NCBI GenBank assembly: GCA_038373885.1
Contig: JAWZYV010002511.1
Span: 62,001 to 126,000, forward strand
Length of the DNA: 64,000 bases
Direction of reading: 5' to 3'
Origin: Cheiracanthium punctorium
Lineage: Eukaryota > Arthropoda > Arachnida > Araneae > Cheiracanthiidae
The position numbers and the translations under genes are program-made. Shown here piece by piece: positions 35,203 through 46,949 of this stretch (its first letter is position 1; each line of letters starts with the position of its first letter). Under the pieces are notes generated by a model, which was not told the DNA's origin, ran no database searches, and worked only from the letters and a program-made list of their open reading frames with translations.

Positions 35203-35684
35203 AATGGAATTCTATGCTGTCAGGCCAGCCTGGCCAATTCTAGTCGTAATTTCGAGCAGCCTAGTACACCACTTTAATAAAATGTTTTCTATCCCATTCA
35301 TGCATTTCTGTCTGTCCTTCTGTCTGTCCTTCTCAAAAAATTTGGAAACGTTACCCCCAAAAATGGGGCAGCTCTTGTAGTTCAAAATTGCGGAAACGTT
35401 TCCGAACCATGCGGGTAAAGTAATTAGAAACGTTTCTGCATTTATCGGAAACATATTTACCTATTTTCCTGCATTTTAGGTAAGGTTTCTGGAAAAGATG
35501 GATAACGTTTCTGTATATTTTGGTAAAATATTGAGTAACCTCTCCGTGTATTTCGGAAAGGTTTCCGAATTAACGAGTAACCTTTCTGATTTTTTCAGAA
35601 AAAATTACATGCACTAGATGAAGCGTTTCAAGTAACTTCAACTAGATGGCAGCACCAAGCTAACGGTAGGAGCGCGCAGGAGCG

Positions 35685-35760
35685 CAGCGACCAGAATCGA
35701 ACCGAAGACGAGGGACTCGTAAGACAGCACCCTACCGCGACGCTGCGACTCGCTTGCCGG
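35685..35760 (-). pseudogene. tRNA-like relic
   Basis: The minus strand reads GAGTCGCAGCGTCGCGGTAG, GGTGCTGTCTTACGAGTC, then GGTTCGATTCTGGTCGCTG, so B-box and acceptor-like pairing (GCAGCG/CGCTGC) are visible. The D arm and anticodon arm are irregular. It may be the head of a SINE lying in the element at 35330-36530. Confidence 0.45.
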
Positions 35761-36050
35761 AATTTGCTTTAAAAGTAAACTGACTGCTGTTGTGGTACGG
35801 CTTGTTTTGGAACCTAAAATTTTTTTGAAGTATTTTGTAAATGGAGAGAAAATACCATAATTAATAAATATAAATTAAAAATCTTAAATCTTTTTTCTTC
35901 CACATAAATTATTTTCAGGAGATAATGTGCTGTTTTATTTAAGTATTCATCCGTTTTATTTAAGTATTCATCCGGCGACGTCACCTGGTGACTGGTCACA
36001 AATAAACTTCACAGTGACCAGACAGTGAAGTTACATCACTCACAAGTTAC

Positions 36051-36232
36051 CAGACCCTTATCGCATGGGCAAATCGTGCCCAGGGCTCCCAGTTTCAAAT
36101 GTTGTTCTGAAATATTCTTTTATATGCCAAAATATTATAAAAAAGAAAACAAATTTTATAGTTGATGTTAAATTTATGGGGACGCCCAAATTCATCAATG
36201 CCGGGGCCCCTGTTGGTCATAATCGGGCTGTG
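36051..36232. mobile_element. hAT-type MITE, CAGAGCCTGATTA class
   Basis: Left end CAGACCCTTATCGCATGGGC, right end GGTCATAATCGGGCTGTG. It is collinear with 55932-56108 through TTTCAAATGTTGTTCTGAAA and ATTCATCAATGCC. Flanks (CAAGTTAC / CAAGAAGTTAC) suggest a duplication altered by a small insertion. Confidence 0.75.
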
Positions 36233-36626
36233 CAAGAAGTTACAATGTGACAGTCTTGTGACAATTGTTACCCTCTGTAACGTCACAGCGACTCTTTTGT
36301 GACCATCTGTGCTAATAGGGAAAGTGTGTTCACTCTTATCCGTCTTTTGGCATTTGGCGCATGCGCGCGAAGTCCCAAATAAATGTTTCCTTTCGCCCGT
36401 AAATACTTACCCCGAAATATGGGTAATGTTTCCGAAATCGTGAGTTCGAGTAGAGCATCGGTAGGTTACGCTATACTTTCGGAAACCTTTCCGCTGTAAG
36501 TATGTAACGTTTCTGAATTTTTTTACTGTGTACGTTATTTTCGATCCTGTGTTGCTGTTAATTCCGAGCGGTCTCTGTGGCCCCTACATCTCGTGCAAGT
36601 TTGTCGATCTGTTACGAAACACCCTG

Positions 36627-37071
36627 TTTATAGTTTAAATTCAGTTTAATGCCATTGGTTTTTCGAAAATACTAAAAATGTGCCGTTATTGTTTTACTTT
36701 TTTCCCAATTTTAAATTTTATGTATGCGAAAACTGTTTTAAACATAAAATGTAGTAGTCATCCATACATTAAACTGGCAACAGACGTTTTCTTATCTGTT
36801 ATACTTTTATCAGCTCCTTTAACTAATTCGTTTTAACAGTATGATATACTTCTGAAAGTACGAAATATTTTGAAACCACCAGAAATACACTAAACTCCAA
36901 TTAAGAAAAACTTATTCAGTAATTGAAATCGGAAGAAACCGCAGAATCTTCATTAAACCGTTAAGACGTGCAACACCCAGTTCTTATTCGTTGGTGTTGC
37001 GGATCAAGATGTGTAAGTGGATCAACAAGGCGCAAGTCCCCTGCTTCGAAGGGATGTGGAATGGGTCAACA
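36627..37071. other. AT-rich gap, nothing recognised
   Basis: No conserved frame or repeat; a slightly GC-richer patch precedes the C element (36960-37070). Confidence 0.4.
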
Positions 37072-37440
37072 CAACACCTCCTAGATAAGGAAAGCCTAGC
37101 AACTACTACGTCACCGAGCTTTGACGTCATCATTAGGCCTACATTTAAATGGTTTATTTTCATAAAATAAAACTATAGAAAGTTTCTGGTGAATTTACTC
37201 ATAAATAACAATATTTTAATAATTTGAGATAAAAAATATAATTTTATGACAAATGGCAGTTTTTAACCATGACTAATTAGATAATATGATAAGGAAATAG
37301 ATCGGAATGAATAATTTTGTATGAGAAAGGTATTTTAATTTTAATTTTTTATTTAAGATATTTTCTAATATTTGTAGCATTCACCAGAAATTTTAAATAG
37401 TTTTACTTTGTGAAAGTAAAAGTTTCAGTTGTTAGGCTTA
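37072..37440. mobile_element. Family C element, right tip lost
   Basis: Starts CAACACCTCCTAGATAAGGA with TGACGTCA at 37122-37129. The central block is in the same orientation as the copy at 2962. It ends TTCAGTTGTTAGGCTTA without the final GGAGGTGTTG. Confidence 0.78.
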
Positions 37441-37575
37441 TTATGAATCCAATAACACGATAATATAATTTCACGTGAATATAATTAATGAAGCCAATAA
37501 CACGAAATTTGGCGTATATGTGAGCTTTTATCTTAGTTGTTAGATTAGACAGAATTAAAAAAAATTCGTTACCAT

Positions 37576-37753
37576 TCGCGCCAATTATTACAGAATACAA
37601 TTAACCACTTTTTGTGAACGGCAGTTTTCTGCCTAAAACATAGAAAAGTTTCTCAGTTGCAGCTGCGCCGTGGTAACTATTCTGGAAAATTATTAAAAGA
37701 ATTTGCGGTTTACAAAAAGTGGTTCATTATATTCGTAATACTTGGCACCTATA
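37576..37753. mobile_element. Family B MITE, terminus degraded
   Basis: GCCAATTATTACAGAATACA, TTAACCACTTTTTGTGAACG and the right arm TTTACAAAAAGTGGTTCATT...CTTGGCACCTATA match B. The left CATAG tip is not clear. Confidence 0.65.
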
Positions 37754-38227
37754 CATTGGGGGAGAGGAATCGAAACGTACTTTTAACAAATTCCGCCATA
37801 TCTCAGAGAAAAAAAAGTGACATCTATAAAATCCTTACTTTAAAATGAAACACTCACGTCTATCTAAAAATCATTTTCAGAACATTTTGAATGTCGTCTT
37901 ATAAGGAGGGTAGACGTGAAAAAGAGTCAGGTGGTCATCTTTCTTCAAAGGAATAAAAATATTTCTTTAAATTTCTTCCTTTAAAGATGAATCCTATTTT
38001 TAACTCAGCTTCCTTGTAATGAAAATAGTGTTAACATTTCATTTGTTTGAATTTAATATAAAAAAAAGCCACCATTTTCCGGTCTCTCTAATATTAAATT
38101 AAAAAAAAAAATATTGCTAACCTTCACAGATTGATGGCTATGTAATTCACATTAAATATTTAGTATGGTTTTTAAATGCTAAATAATTTGAAAAAGTAGA
38201 GTTACAGCTGCTGAAAATCTCCCCCTT
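37754..38227. other. AT-rich gap, nothing recognised
   Basis: No gene or repeat family recognised. Confidence 0.45.
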
Positions 38228-39150
38228 CGTTTTCAATAACGTGCTGTTATCGTAGAACCAACCCTATTTTCATAGCTGCTCGGATTGAGCCTGCCAGAAT
38301 TTCAAGAACATGGCGCCGAATACTATCCTTCAGATCTGCCAAAGATGCTGACTTCATGTATGCTGATAGCATCCCCACTGCTGAAATTGTAGGATTACAA
38401 AATCTTTCAGCATATTATAGTTCTGCTGTCTTATCGTAGAATGGGTTTGGATTTCATTTTCAGTCATCTCTTTAAAAGAATACGTTTCCAGTGATAAAGA
38501 CTTAGTAATACCTCACCATATGTAACATTTTCGGGATACAAGGGCTGCTCTTGGACACTTTGAGGATTTTCCACAGTCCGAATTCGACAATTTGACGGCG
38601 GTACTTGCCCATTAAGGCAAAAGTTGGCTTCGTCTCTCCACAGAATATTAAATGGCCAAGTGGCGTCAACCACAAGTACAAACACTTTAAGAACTTCTAA
38701 GCCCCCATGCTAAAAAAATTTAAAATCCAACTTATATGTAGGTAAAAAAGCAAAATCCATCTTATGACTTTTCGTACAGCAAAATGCAGCATATCCAATA
38801 CTCGGGAAAGGTCTGGCATGCTCACAGTACCACGCGGCGACTAACTCCCTCCTGACTTAAGCGACCGCGATAGCCTCAATTTCGAAGGTATAAGACTGGT
38901 TTTGGTTTCATTCTCTACAAGGAAGAATGTCATTCGGCCAATTGTTTCACATTTTTGCATCATCTTGCATAGTACATATTGAATAGTTGATTCTCTTCTA
39001 TCGTCTTCAAACGACGGAGCATTTTACAGCTACAGTAGAGTTCTGCTGTTTCTGGTAAAATAATTTTACCGGTAGCACTTTTTCCTTCAACTAGGCATGA
39101 TGTGTAGAAAAATAATTGAAGCTTATCCAGAATCCGTCTTCTTTCTGTCC
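38228..39150 (-). pseudogene. Decayed Tc1/mariner-type (DDE_3) transposase
   Basis: Minus-strand remnants occur in transposase order. A poorly preserved N-terminal part (39150-38750) is followed by WRDEANFCLNGQVPPSNCR, then RTVENPQSVQEQPLYPENVT (38685-38520), the conserved core after the first catalytic Asp (DEAxFxLNGxVNxxNCRxWxxENP). A C-terminal part (38395-38235) reads SLADLKDSIRRHVLEI and QHVIENEGGDF, the family's usual tail. The segment with the second Asp and SPDL box is missing, and stops and frame changes occur. Inactive. Confidence 0.8.
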
Positions 39151-39156
39151 AAGGGC

Positions 39157-39425
39157 TAAGGGCCTACGTCCAGTTAAGTGCGTTTCAGTACGCTATAATG
39201 GGAACCCAATGTATTTTTCAGAATCTTGAAGACGCACTGAGGAGAAAAGTGCCCCGCTGAGCGGTGGGCGTGCTTTTGTGGTTTCACGCGTTATCCTTTG
39301 GCGGTGGTCATTAAAAGTCAATAAATTTTTCGACCCTGCACTGTATCCCCCCTTGTACAATGCCTTGACCATTAAAAAAAAAAAACCCGCTGCGTCCGGA
39401 AAAAGACGCAACTGGACCTCGGCCT
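39157..39425. mobile_element. Possible small MITE with GTCCAGTT inverted ends
   Basis: GGGCCTACGTCCAGTTAAG (39160-39178) is inverted as AACTGGACCTCGGCCTTAA (about 39410-39428). The sequence between is less AT-rich, with CCCGCTGAGCGGTGGG and an A-run (39376-39387). A 111-codon minus-strand frame spans it without motif. Boundaries uncertain. Confidence 0.35.
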
Positions 39426-39640
39426 TAATGCTAACAAGTATACATTTTACGATGCCCTTAGAATAGGGCACCCCACCCATCGGCCTAGATCCCACGCGTA
39501 GATAATTGGCCGCAATCCCACAACACATAAGGCAAATGATGTCTCCGTTTTCAGTGTATACAAATAGACACCATTTGCGTTATAGCGCCATCCATGGGTG
39601 AATTTCTGAAGTAATTTTTTTTATTTAATAAATGTCAAGC

Positions 39641-39804
39641 CAGCTGCCAACTACTACGGAATATAACTAACCACTTAAAAAAAAAAAAATTCGGCTTAAA
39701 ATATCGTACAATTTTATTCCCACGCGCGTGAGCTGGTTACTACTTTGAATAAAATATGCTGTTTACTAAAAGTGGTTAATTACATTCCGTAGTACATGGT
39801 ATCT
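39641..39804. mobile_element. Family B MITE
   Basis: Left end CAGCTGCCAACTACTACGGA, right arm AGTGGTTAATTACATTCCGT then AGTACATGGTATCTAG (tip diverged). It directly precedes the A copy at 39816. Confidence 0.75.
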
Positions 39805-39815
39805 AGGGTCCAGCG

Positions 39816-39979
39816 CACAGCTGCCAACTCTCCCGTTTTATACTAGAGATTTCCCACCACAATTTTTAAACAGTCCTATTTTACCTTCTATTTTTTGGCC
39901 TTATTTTAAGTATAAGCTGCTAATTAAAAATTAGTGGTGGGAAATCTCCTGAAAAAAATCGGGAGAGTTGGCAACTCTG
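39816..39979. mobile_element. Family A MITE
   Basis: Left end CACAGCTGCCAACTCTCCCG, right end CGGGAGAGTTGGCAACTCTG. Flanks GTCCAGCG / GTCAAGCG agree at 7 of 8, so this copy looks like an 8-bp rather than a 6-bp duplication. Confidence 0.88.
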
Positions 39980-40609
39980 GTCAAGCGTATCAACTGATTT
40001 ATCTGTAGTTCAAATTTTACCTCATTTTGATCAATAGAACGCATTGTAGAATCCTCTGAAGTTTAAAACTTATTTCTTGATAAACTGGTAATGGTTTGGT
40101 ATCTGAAATACCTCTTACGCTTTCAAGTTGAAGCGTCAATCAGCGTTATTATTCTCATTCTCATCCGCAACAGAATGGCGAAAATTCACGCGAGACGATC
40201 TGCGTGAATTTTCGCCTAAACTACGATTTTGTTGTTGTTCAAACAACCAGAAATTCCGACGTAGCAAATTCCTCTAAAGTACCATGGCAGCCAAGACTGT
40301 TAGCTTCTTCAAAATGTTACTAAGTGTAAAGCAGTAATTTTAAAATATTTTCTAAATAAAGGTTCAGTTTCAGTGGTTTGATGATTTATTTTCTCTAAAA
40401 AAGTATGTTCAGCATTTCTTTCTGTTGTTTATTCTCAGATTTTATATTTTTATTTTACTTATTTATTTTTAGCTAGAACATTATGACAATTATTTTTAAC
40501 ACAGTCGTGCTCAATTTAAAATTATTTTTATCATTTGTAAATTCATAATTACATAATATTTTGTTGTGATTAGAAGATATTCATGAAATACCCACTTTTG
40601 TACCATTAA
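39980..40609. other. AT-rich gap with a short palindrome
   Basis: GCGAAAATTCACGCGAGACG (40172-40191) is followed by the inverted GCGTGAATTTTCGCC (40202-40216), a hairpin of about 15 bp. Otherwise nothing is recognised. Confidence 0.5.
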
Positions 40610-40796
40610 CTAGAGTTGCCAATTTCTCCGGAGCAGACAACAGGAGCAGAGTGCTACTACAAGTCTTTTAAAAATAATAATTTTTGGCTAAAATTTTGGG
40701 AAAATTTCGGAGGTTACGTTGTGAGTGGTTATCACTTTTTTTAATTAATGTATGCAAAAAGTGGTTAATTATATTCCGGAGTAGCTGGCAACTCTA
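40610..40796. mobile_element. Family B MITE with perfect 6-bp duplication
   Basis: Left end CTAGAGTTGCCAATTTCTCC, right end GGAGTAGCTGGCAACTCTA. Flanks CATTAA (40604-40609) and CATTAA (40797-40802) are identical. Confidence 0.9.
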
Positions 40797-42422
40797 CATT
40801 AACCCTCTTATTCCTACTATGAGAAATTCTGAAACAAAAGAATATTTTTTCGTTGAAATGGTATTATTTCAAGTCGAATAACGTAAATATAGTAAAAAAA
40901 TTGTGAAAAAATAATTTTTATGCTTTTTTCAATGGCAGACTATAGTTTTAAAACTCTTCTAAACATTGTAAATGAAACTTTTTTAAAAATTACTTTGTAG
41001 CTAAAAAAACATATATTTTCTTAAATATACATCAGAATTATTAATTTTTCTTCATATAACATACTATTAAATCAGTAGAGAAGCTAGATAATGAACATGT
41101 TGCCAGTAGAACAAAAGAGTAGTTTAAACATTTTGCTTCTAAAATATTTTAATACTTTTCATGCATTAATGCTTGCATCTGTGAACTTCAACTACTACTA
41201 TTATTAATTAAAGGTACAGTTAATGATTTTATGACTCAAAATTACATTTTGAAACATTTTTCCTATAAAAAAAAGAACGTTTAAAGGATGGTAGCATATT
41301 TGCTATCATAGGCATCAGAGAGTTAAAATAATCTGTATCTTCAGGCATATTTACTTTATAAAGTATAACACATAATACTATACATGTGGCGTAGTCATAA
41401 ATAATTCACTGCTTCTATGAAGCATACGATTGATAAAATATAAATGTGCTCAAGTAAATGCAAAAAAAAAAGCATAAAATAAAATTCATTAAAATACAGT
41501 AAAAAAGGCAAAAGAGAGACAAAAACACTCTCTGACAGTGCGAATAAAAACGTTGCACGATTGCACGGCATCACAATGTTCCGCGTTGATTTAATTAGGG
41601 ATGAATGTTATACAAGAAAAGGGCTGTCTTGTCTTGCATCGCAACTGCAAATCTCTCTATAGTCTGATGTCGGATCCATTCCTCGGCAAAATAGTACGAA
41701 GGAACCTGTAGTAATCCATAAATATTTATCAGCAGAATGGACGAATATATAATCAATCATCACACAAGGGCCACAACCAATTTAAAAGAGTAAAAGGAAT
41801 AATGGAATTTCAAAAATCTCGCACGTGGTGTAATAGGTTAGTGGTATAGTATCTCGTTGAAGAATATGTTACAAATCGAATGTTAAGACGATTTAAAAGA
41901 AAAAAAAGTCTCAACGTGATTAAAAACGATAACAGAAATTCTGATATTTTTTAAAACCATGAATTAAAAATTAATAATCAGAAACATGGTGTAGTAATAA
42001 ATACACTGGTTTGTTTCAGCTATACGTTTAAGATGTTTTAATATAATACGTTTTATACTAATCCCTACAACAGTAAATTATCAAAATTTAAACTTATTCT
42101 GGTAACCTTGAAAAACAAGTAAAATTATTGAATTAAAAAAAAATATTTTTTCTGTATTTCATGAGTTAATTCTGAAATTGTTAGTCCATTGTTCTTTAAA
42201 ATTCTTACATAGTGAACAGGAACGAGTGCAGAAACAAATAAATTCATAGAAACGAACCATCTAACCAAGTGAGACTTTAGGTAAAAAGTAGCGTTATTGC
42301 AAAGAGATATATGTTCCTTTTATTAAAGTTTAATATTAGTAAAATATGTAATAAGCAGACTAAATCAACATAAAAAATATAAGGAAATTACTACCAGTCT
42401 GACTAAGCTTATTATATAATAT
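40797..42422. other. AT-rich gap; weak tRNA-like tract
   Basis: 41823-41890 (GCACGTGGTGTAATAGGTTA then GTGGTATAGTATCTCG) faintly resembles a tRNA D-arm region without a usable B box. 42402-42422 is one arm of a palindrome continued at 42585-42606. No gene seen. Confidence 0.4.
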
Positions 42423-42584
42423 CACAGTTGCCAACCTTCCCGATTTCCTCGGGAGATTTCTCACCACTGATTTTTTATTAACGATTCATGCTTAAAGTAA
42501 TTCCAAAATTTTAATGAAAAATAAAACTGTTTAAAAATTGTGGTGGCAAATCTCCCGAAGAAATCGGGAAGGTTGGCAGCTATG
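42423..42584. mobile_element. Family A MITE centred in a larger palindrome
   Basis: Left end CACAGTTGCCAACCTTCCCG, right end CGGGAAGGTTGGCAGCTATG. The immediate flanks are themselves inverted repeats (TGACTAAGCTTATTATA on the left, TATAATAAGCTTAGTCA on the right), extending the foldback by about 20 bp per side. Confidence 0.85.
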
Positions 42585-42883
42585 TACTATAATAAGCTTA
42601 GTCATACCTTTCCCCCCCTCTAAGCTACTTTAGTTAGTTAAGTTGGTCTTAACTGACTGTTTGCATAACTTTCTCTAATCTTTGCTAGACATTAACTACA
42701 TGAACAAATGAAAATTTTACTTTTAAAAATTAATGTATAAAAAGTTAACAATTTACATCTTGCTTGGCTATCTTAAATTATTTTGTAGAATTGCGATATA
42801 ATACCCATGAATAAAGGCTACGAAAATTGAATGAAATTTACAAGATTTTGTGACTGAAGGTAAAAATTCTAAAATACTAAAAG
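42585..42883. other. AT-rich gap, nothing recognised
   Basis: After the right palindrome arm (42585-42606), only AT-rich sequence. Confidence 0.4.
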
Positions 42884-42975
42884 CGTGTAGGAACTCCTTA
42901 AAAAGTCCTCTGACCAAGGCTCCTCCCCGCAGGCATATGCCCCTTGTGTAAAGTTGCTATAGCACACACACACAC
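42884..42975 (+). repeat. SINE family S1, 3' fragment
   Basis: GTGTAGGAACTCCTTAAAAAG, then TCCTCTGACCAAGGCTCC and GCCCCTTGTGTAAAG match the S1 body, followed by a (CA)n/A-rich tail (42962-42986). The tRNA-like head is absent, consistent with 5' truncation during retroposition. Confidence 0.5.
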
Positions 42976-44081
42976 CAAAAAAAAAACGGACAGGTACCAT
43001 TGTAAAGTGACCAGTTGTTCCGGTCTCCGTAGTGGCCAAAGCCTATAAACAGCAAGTACCCTCCATTGAAAAACTATATTTATTTCTATCCTAAGATATC
43101 ACAAAGTCATTGATTGCGTTTAACACTTAAGTCATCTGTATAAACTAAATAGACTGAAGACATATTTACTGATTTAAACCTACTGCGTTATACTTGTGAA
43201 AATAAAGTTTCAAATTATTAAGTAAAAGAAAAAAGAGAGAGATAGAGAACTACCATTATGTATCAAAATATTATCATAGTTTCTGAATGAAATGAATATT
43301 TTAATGTTAGTTTATGACTTGAAAGTGTGAAATTTATTGCTGAATAACATTAATTTTTTAATGGGGAAAGGATATATTCTGGGGATATAAAATATTTATT
43401 GGCGTATGGTTTTATTTCTAACAGGCATAGTGTCAATCCATAAACTCTTCTGACTTTTAATGATAAAAAAATACCTTTTTGAGAACAAGATTTTCATTTG
43501 AAAAAGGTGTGTAAGATGACTATAAAATAGAAATTAATTCGTTAACATGCATCTAAGCCGTAAAATAAAATCTCAGAAACCAGCATTTCTCATAGTAAAA
43601 AACAATTAAATGTGATCTCAAAATGATGCCCGAAAGTAATTTTGTTAGCATTTATTTATAAAATATTCATAAAAAATCCGTTACCTTATTTTAAATAGTA
43701 ATAAAAGTGCTGCTAGATGAATCTACTGAAATAAGTCTTTAAACCTTAAAAAATGATATGTCTCGAAAGATAATAATTTTTTTTGAGTAATGAGTAAATG
43801 AGTAACAAAATTATGCAACCGGTAAGAGCATTTGAAAAATTGCTGTCAAATGCACAGAAATTTTAATATAAACAGAAAATACATTTCACAAATGATAGAT
43901 TATTATGAACGAAAACATTGCTAGCTTCATACATTGGTTAGATGTTTACTCTACTACAAGTAAAAATTGTAAAATATGATTGAAAATTCAAAACCTAACA
44001 AGAAAAGTCTGAAAGACAGCACCGAAAGAAACCAGTAAAAAGTAACGGTCTGGGGTTTTGTTCGGACTCTCCGGATTTGAG
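42976..44081. other. AT-rich gap, nothing recognised
   Basis: No gene or repeat family recognised. Confidence 0.45.
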
Positions 44082-44515
44082 CACTGCCACCTAGATACAG
44101 AAAGCCTGAGCGCTGAAGCTTCGACGTCATCATTAGGCCTTCGAATAATGACGTCACCACACTTTCATTCTCATAAAGTAAAACTATTTCAGATTTCTGG
44201 TGAATGCTACAAATATTAAAAAGTATCTTAGGTGAAAGATAAAAATTAAAATACGTTCGTGACACAAAACAATTCATTGTGATTTACTCCCCTATTACAT
44301 TATATAATTAGTTACAGATAAAAACTGCTATTTTTTGTAATATTAATTTTTCTATGTCAATTCATTAAAATGTTGTTATGAGAGAGTAAATTCACCAGAA
44401 ATTTCGAATAGTTTTACTTTATGAAATTTAATCTGTGATGACGTCACTTTAGACGGCCAGTTGGTGACGTAGAGGCTTGGTGACGTAGCAGCGGTTAGGC
44501 TTTCTAGGAGGCAGT
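44082..44515. mobile_element. Family C element with perfect 8-bp duplication
   Basis: Left end CACTGCCACCTAGATACAGA, right end AGGCTTTCTAGGAGGCAGT. GATTTGAG flanks it exactly on both sides (44074-44081, 44516-44523). This is the cleanest boundary for family C, and the 8-bp size suits a hAT-type element. Perfect CREs at 44149 and 44439. Confidence 0.9.
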
Positions 44516-45074
44516 GATTTGAGTCGGTTAGCACTAAAATCCAGTCTTCCCTCCTTGAATATTATCGTTCTGTAGCAAATAGTGAACTTGGCCCTTTTTT
44601 CAAGGTATTTCTGAAGGAAAAACGTTGATGAGGGTCTTCTTCCCCTCCACAACATCTTAGAATTGCATCTGCTACGAGTTTGATCTGAAGACATTCTGTG
44701 CCGTAAGCCTGTGCCGTAAGCCTAACACTGGGAATAGTGCCAGAACAATAACTTTTCTTATTTGAATTCAACTACCAACTAACGTAATAGATGTTCTGTT
44801 AACAGACTAAGCATGCGTCATACACGCATTGAAAAATCTCGAGCTACCAATTAAACCATGAGTGTAATTACAAATTTGTATCAGGATGTATGTAAACCGT
44901 AATAATGACTAGTGGTAGATACAAGACTGATTGAAAGGTGTCAAAGATTCAGACAGACTGATTCAAAGACTGGGACAACATTTTTTTAAATGTATGCAAG
45001 TATTTAATCCTAATTTAGGGCTAACATAATTCACAAATATATCATATTTGTATCCCCGTCTGTGGGTATACTTT
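44516..45074. other. Gap, nothing recognised
   Basis: Two overlapping minus-strand frames of 81 and 69 codons (44449-44771) have no motif; a short direct repeat TGCCGTAAGCCT occurs twice at 44699-44722. Confidence 0.45.
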
Positions 45075-45798
45075 TGCGGTTTCATGTTAATACAGCCTTG
45101 TGTCGAAAAACTGAGGCCATAAAATCTAAGTATTACATCCCTTTCTTTGAGGATTGTGAATGCCCAGCTTAGTCTTTTTGTACCAAAGCGTTTTACAGTA
45201 CGAATGTAATGCCTTTATAGAGTGGATTATAAATACTTTATGTATAAAAAAATATTGATTGAATGTGGAAACTTTCTTCAACGCTTTCATGAACCTCATT
45301 GTCGTCTACATAACAGCGAGTTTTCATTTGTTCATCAGCGTAGTGATTATGAGAAATATACACCTTCTATATAAACTGACAAACAGACCTCGATTCTCAT
45401 TGAGGTTTTCTGATGACGACATACAATTTTAAGTACATTTTTAAATGTAAATATACACATAATTTAAGTTCATTTTCTCATAAGCAATACCTTCAATATT
45501 CTATCATTTGTGTCTTGCAACTTGATGAAATATATGATTGAAACGTAGAAAAGATTGAATGACGTAGAAATGATATGAAACGTAGAAATGATTGAAATTT
45601 TATCAGTTCATTTTATTTGAACAATTCATGTTATATTGGGTTAGTAAGGAACTAATATCGGATTTTTAGTATGAAACAGTTTTAAACAAAAATAAATCAA
45701 TTTCTTGCCCACCCATATAATTATTTTTCTTTCAATATATTCGGTAAAGAAGTGCTACGATTGAACTTACTATGCTCGAAAACTTCAACAGTCACATG

Positions 45799-46224
45799 CA
45801 GGCCCGGACTGGGAGGGTAGGGGGGTTATTGTGCAACCAATAAAGAATAGGATGTGTTAAATTTCGGGGTATGGGGTAGGTATGGCGTTATTATTAATTA
45901 ATTATGATTGATAATTAATGCATTAATAAAATATTGATTAATTAATTAATATGCGTCATTCATATTAACTAATCCCTTGTTCATTCGGGAACCCCCACTC
46001 AAAAATTTTGAGAACTACATTTAAAATGAAGTGTTTTGAAGCCTTCTGGGGCGCAATTACAGCTGAATTTTTTTTTTCTTTTTATGTGTGAAACTTCATT
46101 CAAGTGCTATCAGTATAGCACTTTTTTATTTTCTTTCTTTTTTCTGTTTGGGGAGGGAGGTCCCGCCAAGGGCGGGGACTCACCCGTTTGCAGACAGTCG
46201 GACACCCTGGCCAGTCCGGGCCTG
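45799..46224. mobile_element. hAT-type MITE, CAGGCCCGGACTGG class, copy 1
   Basis: Left end CAGGCCCGGACTGG, right end CCAGTCCGGGCCTG, perfectly complementary over 14 bp. The left flank GTCACATG equals the right flank of copy 2; the right flank here has diverged (GTCGCCTA). Confidence 0.85.
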
Positions 46225-46949
46225 GTCGCCTATTTTAATGACAAATGGTTTAAAATGCTCTTCAATTGGAAAGCCTTCTTGCGGTTTCATGTTAATACGC
46301 CCTTGTGTCGAAAAACTGAGGCCATAAAATCTAAGTATTACATCCCTTTCTTTGAGGATTGTGAGTGCCCAGCTTAGTCCTTTTGTACCAAAGCGTATTA
46401 CAGTACGAATGTAATGCCTTTATGGAGAGGATTATAAATACTTTATGCATAAAAAAAATATTGATTGAATGTGGAAACTTTCTTCAACGCTTTCATGAAC
46501 CTCATTGTCGTCTACATAACAGCGAGTTTTCATTTGTTCATCAGCGTAGTGATTATGAGAAATATACACCTTCTATATAAACTGACAAACAGACCTCGAT
46601 TCGCATTGGAGGTTTTCTGATGACGACATACAATTTTAAGTACATTTTTAAATGTAAATATACACATAATTTCAGTTCATTTTCTCATAAGCAATACCTT
46701 CAATATTCTATCATTTGTGTCTTGCAACTTACGTAGAAATGATTGAAATTTTATCAGTTCATTTTATTTGAACAACTCATGTTATATTGGGTTAGTAAGG
46801 AACTAATATCGGATTTTTAGTATGAAACAGTTGTAAACAAAAATAAATTAATTTCTTGCCCGCCCATATAATTATTTTTCTTTCAATATGTTCGGTAAAG
46901 AAGTGCTACGATTGAACTTACTATGCTCGAAAACTTCAACATTCACATG

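Larger units (their letters stand above)
35330..36530. mobile_element. Element with reiterated GGAAACGTT subterminal motifs
   Basis: Inverted ends: CAAAAAATTTGGAAACGTTAC (left, approx.) and AGTAAAAAAATTCAGAAACG (right, inverted). The left 270 bp and right 170 bp carry about ten variants of GGAAACGTTWCC, including near-palindromes CGGAAACGTTTCCG (35391), CGGAAAGGTTTCCG (35549) and CGGAAACCTTTCCG (36479). The centre contains a GC-rich tRNA-like relic and a hAT MITE. Superfamily unassigned; no coding remnant. Confidence 0.55.
34731..36626 (+). mobile_element. Tc1/mariner-related element, internally deleted, with nested insert
   Basis: Terminal inverted repeats start CAGGGTGTTTCACTGGCAG (left) and CAGGGTGTTTCGTAACAGAT (right, inverted). 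Both continue with CGACAAACTTGCA and a TAGGGNNCACAGA block, over about 65 bp. The left portion carries a coding remnant (35083-35202). Most of the interior is occupied by a second element (35330-36530). Confidence 0.7.

Noticed and set aside
34891..35277. 128-codon frame as a host gene
   Set aside because: Its only recognisable part is a deleted transposase helix-turn-helix inside a TIR-bounded element.
41823..41890. tRNA-like tract (AATAGGTTAGTGGTATAGTA)
   Set aside because: Only the D-arm side is suggestive; no B box or acceptor pairing.
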